Assembly (NCBI GenBank): GCA_963667315.1
Contig: OY763325.1
Span: 124,001-188,000, forward strand
DNA: 64,000 nt
Direction: 5' to 3'
DNA from: DAINPP01 sp963667315
GTDB lineage: Bacteria; Thermotogota; Thermotogae; MWEM01
The notes under the pieces were generated by a model. That model had not been told where the DNA came from, made no database searches, and saw only the letters and a program-made list of their open reading frames with translations. Of the stretch, positions 18,141 through 27,761 are shown piece by piece; position 1 is the stretch's first letter; every line of letters starts with the position of its first letter. The translations under genes and the position numbers were made by a program.

Positions 18141-19887
18141 ACAGAACAATGAACACCCATTGAAGAAGATTGCAGTAGAATTCCCGGACAAACCGGGCGT
18201 TTATATTTTTGAAAAAAAAGGGAAACCGGTATACATAGGAAAGGCGATCAGCCTTAAGAAGAGAATACTAAGTTATTTCCGCGAAACACTTCCTCCCGAA
18301 AAAAGTGAAAGAGAAAAGATTCTTGGAATCAGAAAAGATGCCGAAACACTTCGACATATCATCGTAGAAGATGAAAAGAATGCGCTTCTGCTTGAATCAA
18401 GACTGATATATGAATACAAACCAAAATACAATACATTTTTAAAAGATAATCGATTTTATCCCTATCTACATATCACAGATGAAGATATTCCTCGAATGTC
18501 GCTTGTTAGAAACAGGACTAAGAAAGGATTGTATTTTGGTCCGTTTACAAGTGCAAAGATGCTGAGACAGATCATGGAAATCATCTACAAGACCTATGGG
18601 ATTCGGCCTTGTGATTATGATCTCAAAAAGATCAAGAAACCCTGTCTTGAATATCAGCTGGGGAGATGCAGTGCACCATGTACTGAAATCACGAAAGCGG
18701 AATATGCCGAAAAGGTGGAAAAAGTCAAAGTGTTCTTGAATGGCGATATTGAGTCGATGAAAGAAGTGATGCGGGATAGAATGATATTTCTCGCAGAAAA
18801 TCAGATGTTTGAACAAGCTGCTAAAGTACGCGATTTGATTCGGGAAACAGATAGAATCTTTAAACCTCAATATATTGTACTGAAAGATATGCTGAACAGA
18901 GATTTTTTTGCTTTGGATATCCTGGAAGGAAAAGTAACGGTTATAAGAATGAAAAAAGGGGCTATTTTTGCTGCGATCACTCAGGATGTTGATGAGAATC
19001 TTTCGTTGGAAGAGTTTTTTTCTCAGTTTTATTACGGTAAAAAGAATGATATTCCGGATAAAGTCATCTGTAAGTTTATCCGGAAGAATGAAAAGAAATT
19101 CAAGGCGCTTCTGAATGTGGATTATTTTGGACCCCCAGAGACTGAACCGGAAAAAGAATTGATGAAAATGGCTCAGAAAAACCTTGAAAAAGAGCTTGAG
19201 AGTCGAAAAGTCAGTATGGAAGCGTTAAAACAGCTAAAGATCAATCTTGGTTTGAAGCGCTTGCCTAAGCGAATTGAAGGGATAGATATTGCTCATACGC
19301 AGGGGCTTTACACCGTTGCATCGGTTGTTTCCTTTCTGAATGGGAAACCCGATAAACAAAAATACAGAAAATACAGGATTACCTCTCTTGACGCACCGGA
19401 TGATTTTGAATCCATGAGAATTGTTATCAGAAGACGTTTTGCCAAATATCCTTTACCTGATCTTCTCTTGATTGATGGGGGTGCCGGACAGGTAAGTGCG
19501 GTTAAAGGAGTTTTGGAAGACGAACTAAATATCAAGGATTATGATATGATAGGCTTGGCGAAGGCTGAAGAAATAATCGTGTTTCCGGACGAAAGAGGGG
19601 AGCTTAAGTTAAAACACACCAGTCCGTCGTTAAGAGTTTTGATCGCCGTAAGGGATGAGTCTCATAGATTTGCGAACACCTTTCATTCACAGCTCAGAGA
19701 TAAACGTATGGGACGTTCTCTGCTGGAAAAAATTCCCGGGGTTGGTGCAAAAAGAAAAATGCAGCTCTTGAAGCGTTTTGGGAGTGTAAAGGAAATCAGG
19801 AATGCTTCAATTGAAGAGATTAAGGAAATCATCAGGAATGAAGAACTTGCCATTCAGATAAAACAGTTTCTCGAACAAAACTTATAA
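18133..19887 (+). CDS. uvrC: Excinuclease ABC subunit C (UvrC)
   Basis: The 584-residue protein has an N-terminal GIY-YIG nuclease (PDKPGVYIFEKKGKPVYIGKAISLKKRI) and the four-cysteine region RPCDY..KKPCLEYQLGRCSAPC. A UVR motif (MIFLAENQMFEQAAKVRDLI) follows, then an RNase H-like endonuclease domain (GIDIAHTQGLYTVASVVSF; LLIDGGAGQVSA) and C-terminal helix-hairpin-helix motifs (IPGVGAKRKMQLLKRFGSV). It makes both incisions in nucleotide excision repair after UvrAB damage recognition. Length and domain order are normal. It overlaps rarA at its start and ends 15 bp before the aminotransferase start. Confidence 0.96.
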   Translation: MNEQNNEHPLKKIAVEFPDKPGVYIFEKKGKPVYIGKAISLKKRILSYFRETLPPEKSEREKILGIRKDAETLRHIIVEDEKNALLLESRLIYEYKPKYNTFLKDNRFYPYLHITDEDIPRMSLVRNRTKKGLYFGPFTSAKMLRQIMEIIYKTYGIRPCDYDLKKIKKPCLEYQLGRCSAPCTEITKAEYAEKVEKVKVFLNGDIESMKEVMRDRMIFLAENQMFEQAAKVRDLIRETDRIFKPQYIVLKDMLNRDFFALDILEGKVTVIRMKKGAIFAAITQDVDENLSLEEFFSQFYYGKKNDIPDKVICKFIRKNEKKFKALLNVDYFGPPETEPEKELMKMAQKNLEKELESRKVSMEALKQLKINLGLKRLPKRIEGIDIAHTQGLYTVASVVSFLNGKPDKQKYRKYRITSLDAPDDFESMRIVIRRRFAKYPLPDLLLIDGGAGQVSAVKGVLEDELNIKDYDMIGLAKAEEIIVFPDERGELKLKHTSPSLRVLIAVRDESHRFANTFHSQLRDKRMGRSLLEKIPGVGAKRKMQLLKRFGSVKEIRNASIEEIKEIIRNEELAIQIKQFLEQNL

Positions 19888-19902
19888 ATGCGGAGGGGGA
19901 AC

Positions 19903-21075
19903 ATGCTGTACAATTTTGATGAAAGAATTGAAAGAAAAGGAACAAAAACCTTTAAATGGGATTTTCTCAAGGAAATTTTCGGAAACAGTGAATTGACTTC
20001 CATGTGGGTTGCCGATATGGATTTCAAAGCACCGCAACCCGTTATTGATGCTGTTGTAGAAAGAGCTGAACATGGGATATATGGCTATACAGGAAAAGAA
20101 GACAGCTTCTTTTCTTCTATCATAAACTGGATGAAGGAAAGACACGGAGTTGAAACCAAAAAAGACTGGTATGTACCGACACCTGGTGTTGTAAACGCGA
20201 TTGCGGTAGTTGTTAATGCCTTTTCACAGCCTGGTGATGAAGTCATTGTTCAGACTCCGGTTTATTATCCTTTTTTCAGTGTTGTTGAAACCAACGGAAG
20301 AAAACTGATAAAAAATCCACTTAAACTTGAAGGGAAAAAATATACGATGGATCTCGAGGATTTTGAAAGCAGAATCACGCCACGAACAAGGCTTTTCATC
20401 ATGTCAAATCCTCATAATCCGGTTGGCAGAGTTTGGGGGGAAGAAGAACTTAAAAAGATAGGTGAAATCTGTAAAAAACATGGGATTATAATTGTTTCAG
20501 ATGAAATCCACTCGGATCTTGTGTTTAATGGTAAAAGGCATTATTCCTACCTTAATTTAGAAGCGTTTTATTCAAACGCAATTGTCTGTGTGGCGCCTAG
20601 TAAGACGTTTAATCTTGCAGGTTTTGCAACATCTACGATGATCATTCCAGATGAATGGCTCAGACAAAGGGTAGCAGATATAATGGACATGTGGCATATT
20701 AATATGTTGAATCTATTTGGTATTATTGCCTTTGAAGCCGCCTATAAACATGGTGGTGAATGGTATGAACAGTTAAAGGACTACATATGGGGTAATTATG
20801 AATTTATGGTGGAATACATTCGGACCAATATCCCGCAGTTAGAAGTGTTTCCTTTGGAAGGGACTTATCTTGTATGGGTTGATTTTAGAAAACTCGGTCT
20901 TTCACATGAAAAAATCAACGATATCTGTTTAAAAGGGGCTAAACTTGCTCTTGATGAAGGCATGATGTTTGGAGAAGAAGGGCGAGGATTCCAGCGTTTT
21001 AACATTGCTTGCCCCCGATCAATATTAAAAGAGGCACTTGAAAAACTTGAAGTGGAAATAAAGAAGGTCGTGTAA
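19903..21075 (+). CDS. PatB/MalY-type PLP-dependent aminotransferase or C-S lyase
   Basis: The 390-residue fold-type I enzyme begins YNFDERIERKGTKTFKWDF and has SMWVADMDFKAPQPV, SNPHNPVGRVW, VSDEIHSDLVF and the PLP-lysine site APSKTFNLAGFATS. These features define the MalY/PatB group of cystathionine beta-lyases, which split cystathionine or cysteine to give homocysteine or sulfide, pyruvate and ammonia. Some members act mainly as aminotransferases. GGAGGGG sets the ATG at 19903 over the ATG at 19888. It follows uvrC closely, so it may be transcribed with the repair genes. A ferritin gene follows after 67 bp. Confidence 0.88.
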   Translation: MLYNFDERIERKGTKTFKWDFLKEIFGNSELTSMWVADMDFKAPQPVIDAVVERAEHGIYGYTGKEDSFFSSIINWMKERHGVETKKDWYVPTPGVVNAIAVVVNAFSQPGDEVIVQTPVYYPFFSVVETNGRKLIKNPLKLEGKKYTMDLEDFESRITPRTRLFIMSNPHNPVGRVWGEEELKKIGEICKKHGIIIVSDEIHSDLVFNGKRHYSYLNLEAFYSNAIVCVAPSKTFNLAGFATSTMIIPDEWLRQRVADIMDMWHINMLNLFGIIAFEAAYKHGGEWYEQLKDYIWGNYEFMVEYIRTNIPQLEVFPLEGTYLVWVDFRKLGLSHEKINDICLKGAKLALDEGMMFGEEGRGFQRFNIACPRSILKEALEKLEVEIKKVV

Positions 21076-21142
21076 TAAAATCGAATTGCAGAGCGTCAAC
21101 TTATATGAATGTGACAATAAAAATAAACGGAGGGAATAAAAA

Positions 21143-21655
21143 ATGATAGAAAAAAGAATGCAAGATGAAATTAACAAACAGATAAATGAGGAATTGTTCT
21201 CAGCATACCTTTATCAGTCGATGTCAGCATATTTTGAGGATCTAAATCTCAAGGGATTTGCAGCCTGGTTTACGTTTCAATCTAAAGAAGAAATGATGCA
21301 TGCGAATAAATTCTACAATTTTCTCGTCGAGAGAGGTGGGAGGATTGAGTTGGAAGCGATAGAAAAGCCTCAGAAAGAATGGGATTCTCCTCTTGCTGCT
21401 TTCGAAGCAGCTTATGAACATGAGAAACACATAACATCAAGGATTAATGAGATGATTGATGTTGCTGAGGAAATAAAAGACAGGCCTTCGATATCAATGT
21501 TGCAATGGTTCATTGATGAGCAGGTTGAAGAGGAAGCAAGTGTAGACGAGTACGTTCAGCTCTTGAAAATGATTGGAAATGAGAATAAAGGAATTTTCAT
21601 GATAGATAGAGAGCTCGCCAGAAGAGGAACAGCACCATCTGGTGGAGCTGAATGA
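21143..21655 (+). CDS. ftnA: Non-haem ferritin (FtnA-like)
   Basis: The 170-residue four-helix protein begins QDEINKQINEELFSAYLYQSMSAYFEDLNLKGFAAWF and has EEMMHANKFYNFLVERGGR and WFIDEQVEEEASV. The ferroxidase ligands Glu18-like (NEELFSAY), the Glu-x-x-His pair in EEMMHA, and Glu/Gln in DEQVEEE are visible. It stores iron as a ferric mineral in a cytoplasmic 24-mer and protects against Fenton chemistry. No haem-ligating Met of bacterioferritin type is evident. GGAGGG precedes the ATG at 21143. No Fur-like box was recognised upstream. Confidence 0.94.
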   Translation: MIEKRMQDEINKQINEELFSAYLYQSMSAYFEDLNLKGFAAWFTFQSKEEMMHANKFYNFLVERGGRIELEAIEKPQKEWDSPLAAFEAAYEHEKHITSRINEMIDVAEEIKDRPSISMLQWFIDEQVEEEASVDEYVQLLKMIGNENKGIFMIDRELARRGTAPSGGAE

Positions 21656-21960
21656 ACGTCTGACATAAAACAAGTTGGTTAATGTCACTGCCAAACAGTA
21701 ATACTGTAAAAGGCAACACAGTATCAGATTACCGGAGTAAAACCGTAGTAGGAAACATAGAATCACCGAATAAGGCGTTGAGAAATACTGCGACAGGTTT
21801 TAAAGTAACAGGAAACATGCTCTATTAAGTAAAGGAACAAGCGGTATAGCAACTGGATTTAAAGAGACAATCATGAAAGATGTACTTTGAAACAGGGAAG
21901 TAGATTTTAGGTAAGATGATACTGAAGCATTAAGGCGACATGCGATGATTCATTTGGCAG
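21656..21960 (+). other. Unexplained 300-nt stretch between ferritin and its terminator
   Basis: This stretch lies between the ferritin stop and a strong terminator and so is probably transcribed. It holds one small open frame (21682-21828, 48 codons, ATG, no Shine-Dalgarno) rich in Asn, Thr and Gly. Its motif ATGFK is echoed about 50 nt downstream in another frame. The DNA shows loosely repeated phrases such as AGGAAACAT. It could be a long 3' untranslated region, a small RNA, or a decayed short gene; none can be proven. Confidence 0.35.
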
Positions 21961-21964
21961 TCAT

Positions 21965-21995
21965 AAAGACGGGGTGTTTTTCCCCGTCTTTTTTT
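21965..21995 (+). terminator. Strong rho-independent terminator
   Basis: AAAGACGGGG and CCCCGTCTTT form a 10-bp stem around TGTTTTT, followed by five more T residues. It ends the ferritin transcript. Confidence 0.88.
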
Positions 21996-22237
21996 ATGCT
22001 TACACGTTATAAGGTCGATCGCTAATCGGTGGAAGAACTGCAAAGAAATCTCTTTTGAATTAACCATTAGATAAAATTCGGATTATGAAAAAAACTTGTA
22101 CTGTGATATAATTAACATTGTAACAAATTTAAATTTCGTATACTTTTATTCATAGCAGGCAATTGCTTATAGTTTAAAAAGAAAGAAAATCTAAATATTA
22201 TAAACAATTACAAGAGAAATCATTGGGGGTGTGTGTG

Positions 22238-24568
22238 TTGTCAATTTCTAAAAAGATAATCTTCAGTTTTTCAGCGGTCATCGTTTTTCTTCTTCTTCTC
22301 TTATTGTTATCTTATAATTCTTCTTCACAGATAGAAAAAGAGGGGGCGAATATCAAAGAACAGGTTGGATTTGCCAAAGAGGAGCATATTAAAGCGAAAG
22401 AAGTGCAAATGTTCTCGGATAAGATTAACAACATGGTTCAAACGATTCTTAAGTTGGGCTATATTAGCGATCCGGAGATCATTGAAAGTAATTATGAACA
22501 CTTTCAGACTCAATTGAGAGAAAATATTCAATTGTCACAAGAGATGCAGGTTGGAGCCGTTCTGCAAGAAATCTATGATGAAATGGCTTTGCAGGTTGAA
22601 AATATCTATTATTATAAATTGGATGAGATTGACTACAAGAAACAATCATATGAATTAAATAACACGATACAAGAACTTGAGACTGAAATAGATTCATTAG
22701 CAGGTGATCGGAAAAAGGCATTAAAGGTCTATAAGTGGAAGGTTGATGATTTTAAGAAAGAATTTCAGGTTCAAAAGGAAAACGCCTACACCTTAACGGA
22801 ACTTAAAGATGAAAGTAAAGCGAATTTAGAAGAGAGTTTTCTAAATAAAGGCGGACTAAGAGATATGACGGTCATGGAAATAGAACAGATCTGGACAGCT
22901 GAATTTCTTGGGAAAAATGTTCCTTTAGAGAATTTCACGGAATTGAGGTTGTTGCTGAGTGCCTTGTCTGTAACACCCGACAAAGCGGATAAAATAAAGG
23001 AAGAAATGGAAGAGAGAAAACAGATGATTCTGGATAGTGTTTTGGTTCCCGACAAACCCGGTTTTATCAAATCTGTTTACGGGTTCGATCTGTTTGACCC
23101 GCTCACTGCCGTTTTAATAGAGCTGACACTAAATGAGTATTTAAATAAAACAGATGCGTTCATAGCTTTGATAAAACAGCAGGAGGAAATGACTGCCGAA
23201 ATAGAAAAGATTGAGAAAGATGAGGCCTTTATCTTATCAAATATAGATCAGGCGGGTATACTTTCCCTTGAAATTATTAACAATGGCGTCAGCAATTCAG
23301 TGAAGAAGATAAAAGAAACGATTCTTCAACTGAATGAAATGCAGGGTCAGAAACTTAATGAAAGCCTTGAGAATGCCGTCGAGAAAAGTGATAATAGTAT
23401 ATATGTTATCAAAAGAAGCAACAATATAACCTTTATACTCGTTATTGTCGTTATTGTATTCAGTTTAATAGATGTATTCCTGATCGTCTATACCTTAAAG
23501 AAATCAATGAAAGCACTGATCATGAAAACTGAAAAAATCAAACAACTTGATTTGACGGTTGAATTCAGTGAAAAGATTAAAAATGACGAAATCGGAATGA
23601 TGGAAAATACATTGAAAGATATTGTTTTTGAGGTTAAAAATACGTTGATTGAAGTTCATGAGGCCATGTCAAGTGTTCAGGAATCTGCAGAAGAAATTGC
23701 AAATATTTCACGAGATTCAGCCAGCATTTCTGAAGAATTAAAAACAATATCTGAAAGTACTGATAATAATGTGCAAGATACTTCTGCCGCCATTGAAGAA
23801 GTGAGTTCCGGGATAGAAGAGGTGGCTGCCTCATCAAGGAATGTTTCAGATATCGCCGGTTCCGTTTACAATAAAACGAATGAGACAACAAAATCAGCAA
23901 AAACAGGTCAGCATGATTTAAACAGAGTAGCTGAAATCGTAAAAGATGCGGAAATCAAGGCGAAAGAAACGACTGAGAATGTATTTGAATTGCAGGAAAA
24001 GGCAAAAAAAGTAGGAGAGATTATACAAACGATTTCCAGTATCTCGGAACAAACGAATCTTCTCGCGTTAAATGCAGCTATTGAAGCTGCAAGGGCGGGT
24101 GAGGCCGGAAAAGGCTTTGCAGTAGTCGCAGATGAGATCAGAAAACTTGCTGAAGAAACTAAAAATGCTACGAATGATATTGAACTTATGCTGAAAGATA
24201 TCGAAAATAGCGTCAAGTCAGTGAACACCGCTTCTGATGAAACACTTGACATCGTCAACAACATGAATGAAGTTTCTGAAAAAGCTCTTTCGCAATTTGC
24301 AGCGATTTCGGAAAATCTCGTGGATGTCATTTCCTCCGTTGAAAATCTGAGTAGTACATCGGAAGAACAGAGTGCTGCATCAGATGAAATCGCAAATGCC
24401 ATGGATCAGTCAGCTCAATCAATGGTAAATGCTTCTGCGCAGGTTGAATCAATGGTTGAACAGGTAGACCGGCAATCGGAATCTGTGGAAATATTGAATC
24501 ATTCATCGGAAAAATTATCTGAACTGGCGGAGAAACTTTCGTTTGAAATCAACAAATTTAAAATTTAA
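22238..24568 (+). CDS. Methyl-accepting chemotaxis protein
   Basis: The 776-residue chemoreceptor has an N-terminal membrane helix (FSFSAVIVFLLLLLLLSY), an extracytoplasmic helical sensor region of about 370 residues, and a second helix (FILVIVVIVFSLIDVFLIVY). A HAMP segment follows, then a coiled-coil signalling domain with the CheA/CheW-contacting hairpin ISEQTNLLALNAAIEAARAGE. The very long, charged ectodomain is not a recognised Cache or 4HB form. The frame opens upstream at TTG 22223, but GGTG six bases before the TTG at 22238 makes the latter the better start; GTG at 22235 is an alternative. Methylation-site Glu/Gln pairs are likely but were not mapped. No chemotaxis kinase is in the window, so it must work with proteins encoded elsewhere. 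Confidence 0.93.
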   Translation: MSISKKIIFSFSAVIVFLLLLLLLSYNSSSQIEKEGANIKEQVGFAKEEHIKAKEVQMFSDKINNMVQTILKLGYISDPEIIESNYEHFQTQLRENIQLSQEMQVGAVLQEIYDEMALQVENIYYYKLDEIDYKKQSYELNNTIQELETEIDSLAGDRKKALKVYKWKVDDFKKEFQVQKENAYTLTELKDESKANLEESFLNKGGLRDMTVMEIEQIWTAEFLGKNVPLENFTELRLLLSALSVTPDKADKIKEEMEERKQMILDSVLVPDKPGFIKSVYGFDLFDPLTAVLIELTLNEYLNKTDAFIALIKQQEEMTAEIEKIEKDEAFILSNIDQAGILSLEIINNGVSNSVKKIKETILQLNEMQGQKLNESLENAVEKSDNSIYVIKRSNNITFILVIVVIVFSLIDVFLIVYTLKKSMKALIMKTEKIKQLDLTVEFSEKIKNDEIGMMENTLKDIVFEVKNTLIEVHEAMSSVQESAEEIANISRDSASISEELKTISESTDNNVQDTSAAIEEVSSGIEEVAASSRNVSDIAGSVYNKTNETTKSAKTGQHDLNRVAEIVKDAEIKAKETTENVFELQEKAKKVGEIIQTISSISEQTNLLALNAAIEAARAGEAGKGFAVVADEIRKLAEETKNATNDIELMLKDIENSVKSVNTASDETLDIVNNMNEVSEKALSQFAAISENLVDVISSVENLSSTSEEQSAASDEIANAMDQSAQSMVNASAQVESMVEQVDRQSESVEILNHSSEKLSELAEKLSFEINKFKI

Positions 24569-24606
24569 AAGATACAAGGGGAAAAGGGAGCAATGGTAAC
24601 ATTTGG

Positions 24607-24630
24607 GCAGGTCGAAAGACCTGCTTTTTT
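24607..24630 (+). terminator. Terminator of the chemoreceptor gene
   Basis: GCAGGTC and GACCTGC pair around a GAAA tetraloop and are followed by six T residues. Confidence 0.88.
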
Positions 24631-24742
24631 GATACGCGTATAACTTTCTTATATGTTATAATTAACGATAGGATTTAAAACAAAATTAGATGGCGTATTC
24701 TGGAAAAATATCCTACTAAAAGTGTCAGGGGAGTGATTGTTT

Positions 24743-26557
24743 GTGAGAAAGATGATGAAAAAAATTTGTTTTGTATTGATGATTGGGGTCTTGGTAACAG
24801 GGTGTACAATCGTTCGAGATGATAGTTTGGGTTTCAGTGTAAGGATGACGGCTGAACAAATCAGTCAGGGATCATTTACAGGTGGAAGATTGATCTATTC
24901 AGCGACTGATTTGAATCAACTCACTGAAGGGGTCTTGATTCCTGTTCTTGATCAATTACAGGGCTTCGTTCCGGTGGATGGAGGAGAATATGAATTTAAA
25001 ACGATTGAAGAGCGTTATGGTTATTATTATGTTGTAGAAGCGACACCTGACAAGCTGATCCTTGACTATCTTTTGTATAACGAGAATGGGCAAATAATCA
25101 CACATGAAGAGGGAATTGAGGTTTTTGAAGACGAAATCCACAATAGACAAGGACATCTTCTTAATGTAGAAGCGATCCATGAAAATCACTATGGTCTAGC
25201 ATTTATAAAATATGATAATATGAGTGAAAATGTTCCGAGAAGCCTTCAGAATGTGAGCTTGTTGAGTTTTCCGATGGAAATTCCTTCAGAAAATGAGCAG
25301 ATGACGATCGACATTGACAAGCGCTATCGAACCGTTCTCTTCAGATTACAGAAGTCAGGAACCCAACCTTATGCGTATGAATCAGGAATTATTTCAGCAC
25401 ATCATAGCGAACCCGCTCTCGTAATCGACAGTGTTTATTATGATCAGACAGATTCAGATAGAGAGCTGATCAGTATCAACGACCCTGATCTACCGGAAAT
25501 TGAAGTTGGTGATTATATACTGGACAGTTCGACTTCTACGGCAAGAAAGGTAACGGGAATATCCGCTGTCAATGGTTCAAGTGAATCAAAGACGTATGAA
25601 ACAGATATCATTCATCTTCAGGAAGCTGTAGGAGCGTTGAGGATTCAGTTAGAAGGGGATTTGGCAGAAATGATTCAGCGTTATGGGACAAAGGCAGCAA
25701 AAGAAAAATTAAACGCTTTTGTTTCAAGAGGGAATTACAATATTTTTGACAGTCAGGCAACGGCTTCTCTATGGAAAGGCGAGGATACCGTCCAATTAGA
25801 AATTGGGTATGACATTCATCTCGGTGTGAATGTTAATTTGAAGGCAAATGTTTCCTGGCATGAAGTCTCGGGAAAAGGTGGGTTTGCGGTTGAATCAAAA
25901 AACGGTTTCAATTTTTTCTTTGATTTGCAGGGACATGCTTCAGATACCGAGAAGAAAGGTACTTTTTTTACCATCCCGATTGACATCGATATCGAAAAGT
26001 TTAAACTTGGTGTTGAATTAAATATTATAGCAGATTACGAATCGGAAGAATCAACTCCGGCTTCTTTAGATTATATAATGAGTCTGAATACGGGACAATG
26101 TGATTTTGGTGTTGATTTTGATATAGGGGCTAAATTAGCTTTTAAATTGGGATTTATTCCATATGCAAAGACCTGGCATCATTGTAATGCGACCAAGAAA
26201 GGATTTAATAAGGGGTCTGCTTTCCTGGATGAACCACATTTGAAACAACTTCAGGATAATTCCGTCAACATAGGAATCAATGCTGTTTTTGATTTTGATA
26301 TCTTCAAAGCCCTTATTTTTGGTCTTGATGCGAATACCGGATTCAACATAAAGATTAATAAAAAGGATTTACAGGATTATGACTGGTGGGCTGATATTGG
26401 TGTATACGGGTCACTGGAACATCTTAAATTCGGGATTGGTATTCCTTTTTCCAATATAGGCCATACTTGGGATTTTGGTACAATATGGACATTAGATCCC
26501 GAATCGGAAGAAGGACATATCACTTCCATCCCGCTAGACGATATCATGGACCCTTGA
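24743..26557 (+). CDS. Large exported lipoprotein of unknown function
   Basis: The 604-residue protein opens with a lipoprotein signal (KKICFVLMIGVLVTGC; lipobox LVTG before Cys), so it should be anchored in an envelope membrane. The rest is rich in beta-prone, Asp/Gly/Thr-containing sequence. The C-terminal half carries alternating segments such as LEIGYDIHLGVNVNLKANVSW and ALIFGLDANTGFNIKINKK that look like amphipathic beta strands, possibly a barrel or beta-solenoid. I do not recognise a family. GGGGAG at 24728-24733 fits the GTG at 24743; TTG 24737 and ATG 24752 are in-frame alternatives. The next gene, a nucleotidyltransferase, starts 15 bp downstream and shows no functional link. Confidence 0.7.
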   Translation: MRKMMKKICFVLMIGVLVTGCTIVRDDSLGFSVRMTAEQISQGSFTGGRLIYSATDLNQLTEGVLIPVLDQLQGFVPVDGGEYEFKTIEERYGYYYVVEATPDKLILDYLLYNENGQIITHEEGIEVFEDEIHNRQGHLLNVEAIHENHYGLAFIKYDNMSENVPRSLQNVSLLSFPMEIPSENEQMTIDIDKRYRTVLFRLQKSGTQPYAYESGIISAHHSEPALVIDSVYYDQTDSDRELISINDPDLPEIEVGDYILDSSTSTARKVTGISAVNGSSESKTYETDIIHLQEAVGALRIQLEGDLAEMIQRYGTKAAKEKLNAFVSRGNYNIFDSQATASLWKGEDTVQLEIGYDIHLGVNVNLKANVSWHEVSGKGGFAVESKNGFNFFFDLQGHASDTEKKGTFFTIPIDIDIEKFKLGVELNIIADYESEESTPASLDYIMSLNTGQCDFGVDFDIGAKLAFKLGFIPYAKTWHHCNATKKGFNKGSAFLDEPHLKQLQDNSVNIGINAVFDFDIFKALIFGLDANTGFNIKINKKDLQDYDWWADIGVYGSLEHLKFGIGIPFSNIGHTWDFGTIWTLDPESEEGHITSIPLDDIMDP

Positions 26558-26572
26558 TTTTATGGTGTCATA

Positions 26573-27358
26573 ATGTTTATCCATCATATTGAAACGATTA
26601 AAAATATTACAAAGAAACTTGAAAATCGGCAAGATATTTTAGCAGTTATCTTATGTGGTTCTATTGCACATGGTTTTGAGACTGAACGGTCTGATGTTGA
26701 TTTGATGATTGTTATTTCTGACGATTCCTACAGACAACGATTGAAGACAGGTGAGCTACATTATTTTGAAACAGACGCCTGTACTTATGAAACGGGGTAC
26801 ATCGACGGGAAGTATATCAGTCTTGAATTTATCCGTCAAGTTGCCGAGAGGGGAAGTGAACCTGCAAGATTTGCATTTGAAGGAGCACGTCCAACCTACT
26901 CGCAAATTGAAAATATTCATGAGTTGATACAAAAAGTCGTAAGATATCCGGTTGAAAGAAAATCTGAGAATATTATGCGCTTTTACGCTCAATTTGAGGC
27001 GTGGAAATGGTATTGTGATGAAGCATTAAAACAGCGCAATGCCTATCTTTTAACCCGCTCGGTATCAAATTTAATCCTTTTTTCCGGTAGGTTGATTCTG
27101 GCCTTTAATGAAACACTGTATCCGTATCACAAATGGTTTCTTAAAGTTCTTGAGGGTGTTGAACAAAAGCCCGATGGGATTATGGCGCATATTCAAAAGT
27201 TACTGAACGCCCCAACAGATGAGACTGTTTCTGTTTTATATCATTCCATCAGAGATTTTACGAAATGGGATAGTTCTAATCTGGATTGGCCAGCTATATT
27301 TATGAAAGACAGCGAATTAAACTGGTTATCCGGTGATGTTTCTGTTGCCGATCTTTGA
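26573..27358 (+). CDS. MNT-type nucleotidyltransferase domain protein
   Basis: The 261-residue protein has a minimal nucleotidyltransferase core near residues 28-55: ILCGSIAHGFETERSDVDLMIVI, i.e. the GSxxxG..SDxDL motif with the two metal-binding aspartates. A helical C-terminal domain follows, as in antibiotic nucleotidyltransferases and HEPN/MNT proteins, here fused in one chain. It could nucleotidylate a small molecule or protein; no substrate can be named. It is transcribed with the lipoprotein upstream. The start ATG has a weak GGTG site seven bases upstream. A damaged coding stretch follows immediately. Confidence 0.75.
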   Translation: MFIHHIETIKNITKKLENRQDILAVILCGSIAHGFETERSDVDLMIVISDDSYRQRLKTGELHYFETDACTYETGYIDGKYISLEFIRQVAERGSEPARFAFEGARPTYSQIENIHELIQKVVRYPVERKSENIMRFYAQFEAWKWYCDEALKQRNAYLLTRSVSNLILFSGRLILAFNETLYPYHKWFLKVLEGVEQKPDGIMAHIQKLLNAPTDETVSVLYHSIRDFTKWDSSNLDWPAIFMKDSELNWLSGDVSVADL

Positions 27359-27379
27359 TGAAATGTTTTCTTTTAGTCA

Positions 27380-27584
27380 GTGAAGCGCACCCCAGAAGAG
27401 CGTTCTTTTTTCGACAACCATTTTTTGGGAGAAGATTTAAAGGAAAGTTGATAAGGCTTTTGTCCGTCAGATGAATATTCCTGATATGGTTCTTAAGCTT
27501 CAAAAAAGTTTTAATGATGCAGTGCTTAAGGGTTACACAGTGTGTTGTATCAAATGTCAAGGGGATTTTGTTTTGGATACATAA
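27380..27584 (+). pseudogene. Frameshifted remnant of a short gene
   Basis: Two reading frames read like one protein broken by a +1 shift near 27440-27449. The first begins at a GTG (27380) and gives KRTPEERSFFDNHFLGEDLKE before a stop; the second gives KVDKAFVRQMNIPDMVLKL, then ends in QGDFVLDT at 27584. Amino-acid composition is protein-like in both halves and not in the other frames. No family was recognised and no Shine-Dalgarno site is seen, so this is a tentative pseudogene. The rest of the 27359-27721 gap shows nothing else convincing. Confidence 0.35.
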
Positions 27585-27721
27585 TCGTGCAGGCTGTTTA
27601 ATTTGTTCAGAAAACTATTGGATGAATAGGCCGGAAGGTTTTCGGTTGTTACGGTTATATCTTTTAGCATCAGATATTTTTCTATATTCTTTCTGTTTAG
27701 CGTTTCTCTTTATGATAAAGT

Positions 27722-27747
27722 AAAAAAGCTCTCTTTAAGAGAGCTTT
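27722..27747 (-). terminator. Terminator of deoD
   Basis: AAAGCTCTC and GAGAGCTTT form a 9-bp stem around TTTAA. On the minus strand it is followed by a run of T residues, directly after the deoD stop. Confidence 0.75.
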
Positions 27748-27761
27748 ATAATATCTTCTGT

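Noticed and set aside
27514..27723. 69-codon plus-strand frame ending before the deoD terminator
   Set aside because: No Shine-Dalgarno site, unlikely composition, and it conflicts with the better second half of the frameshifted remnant.
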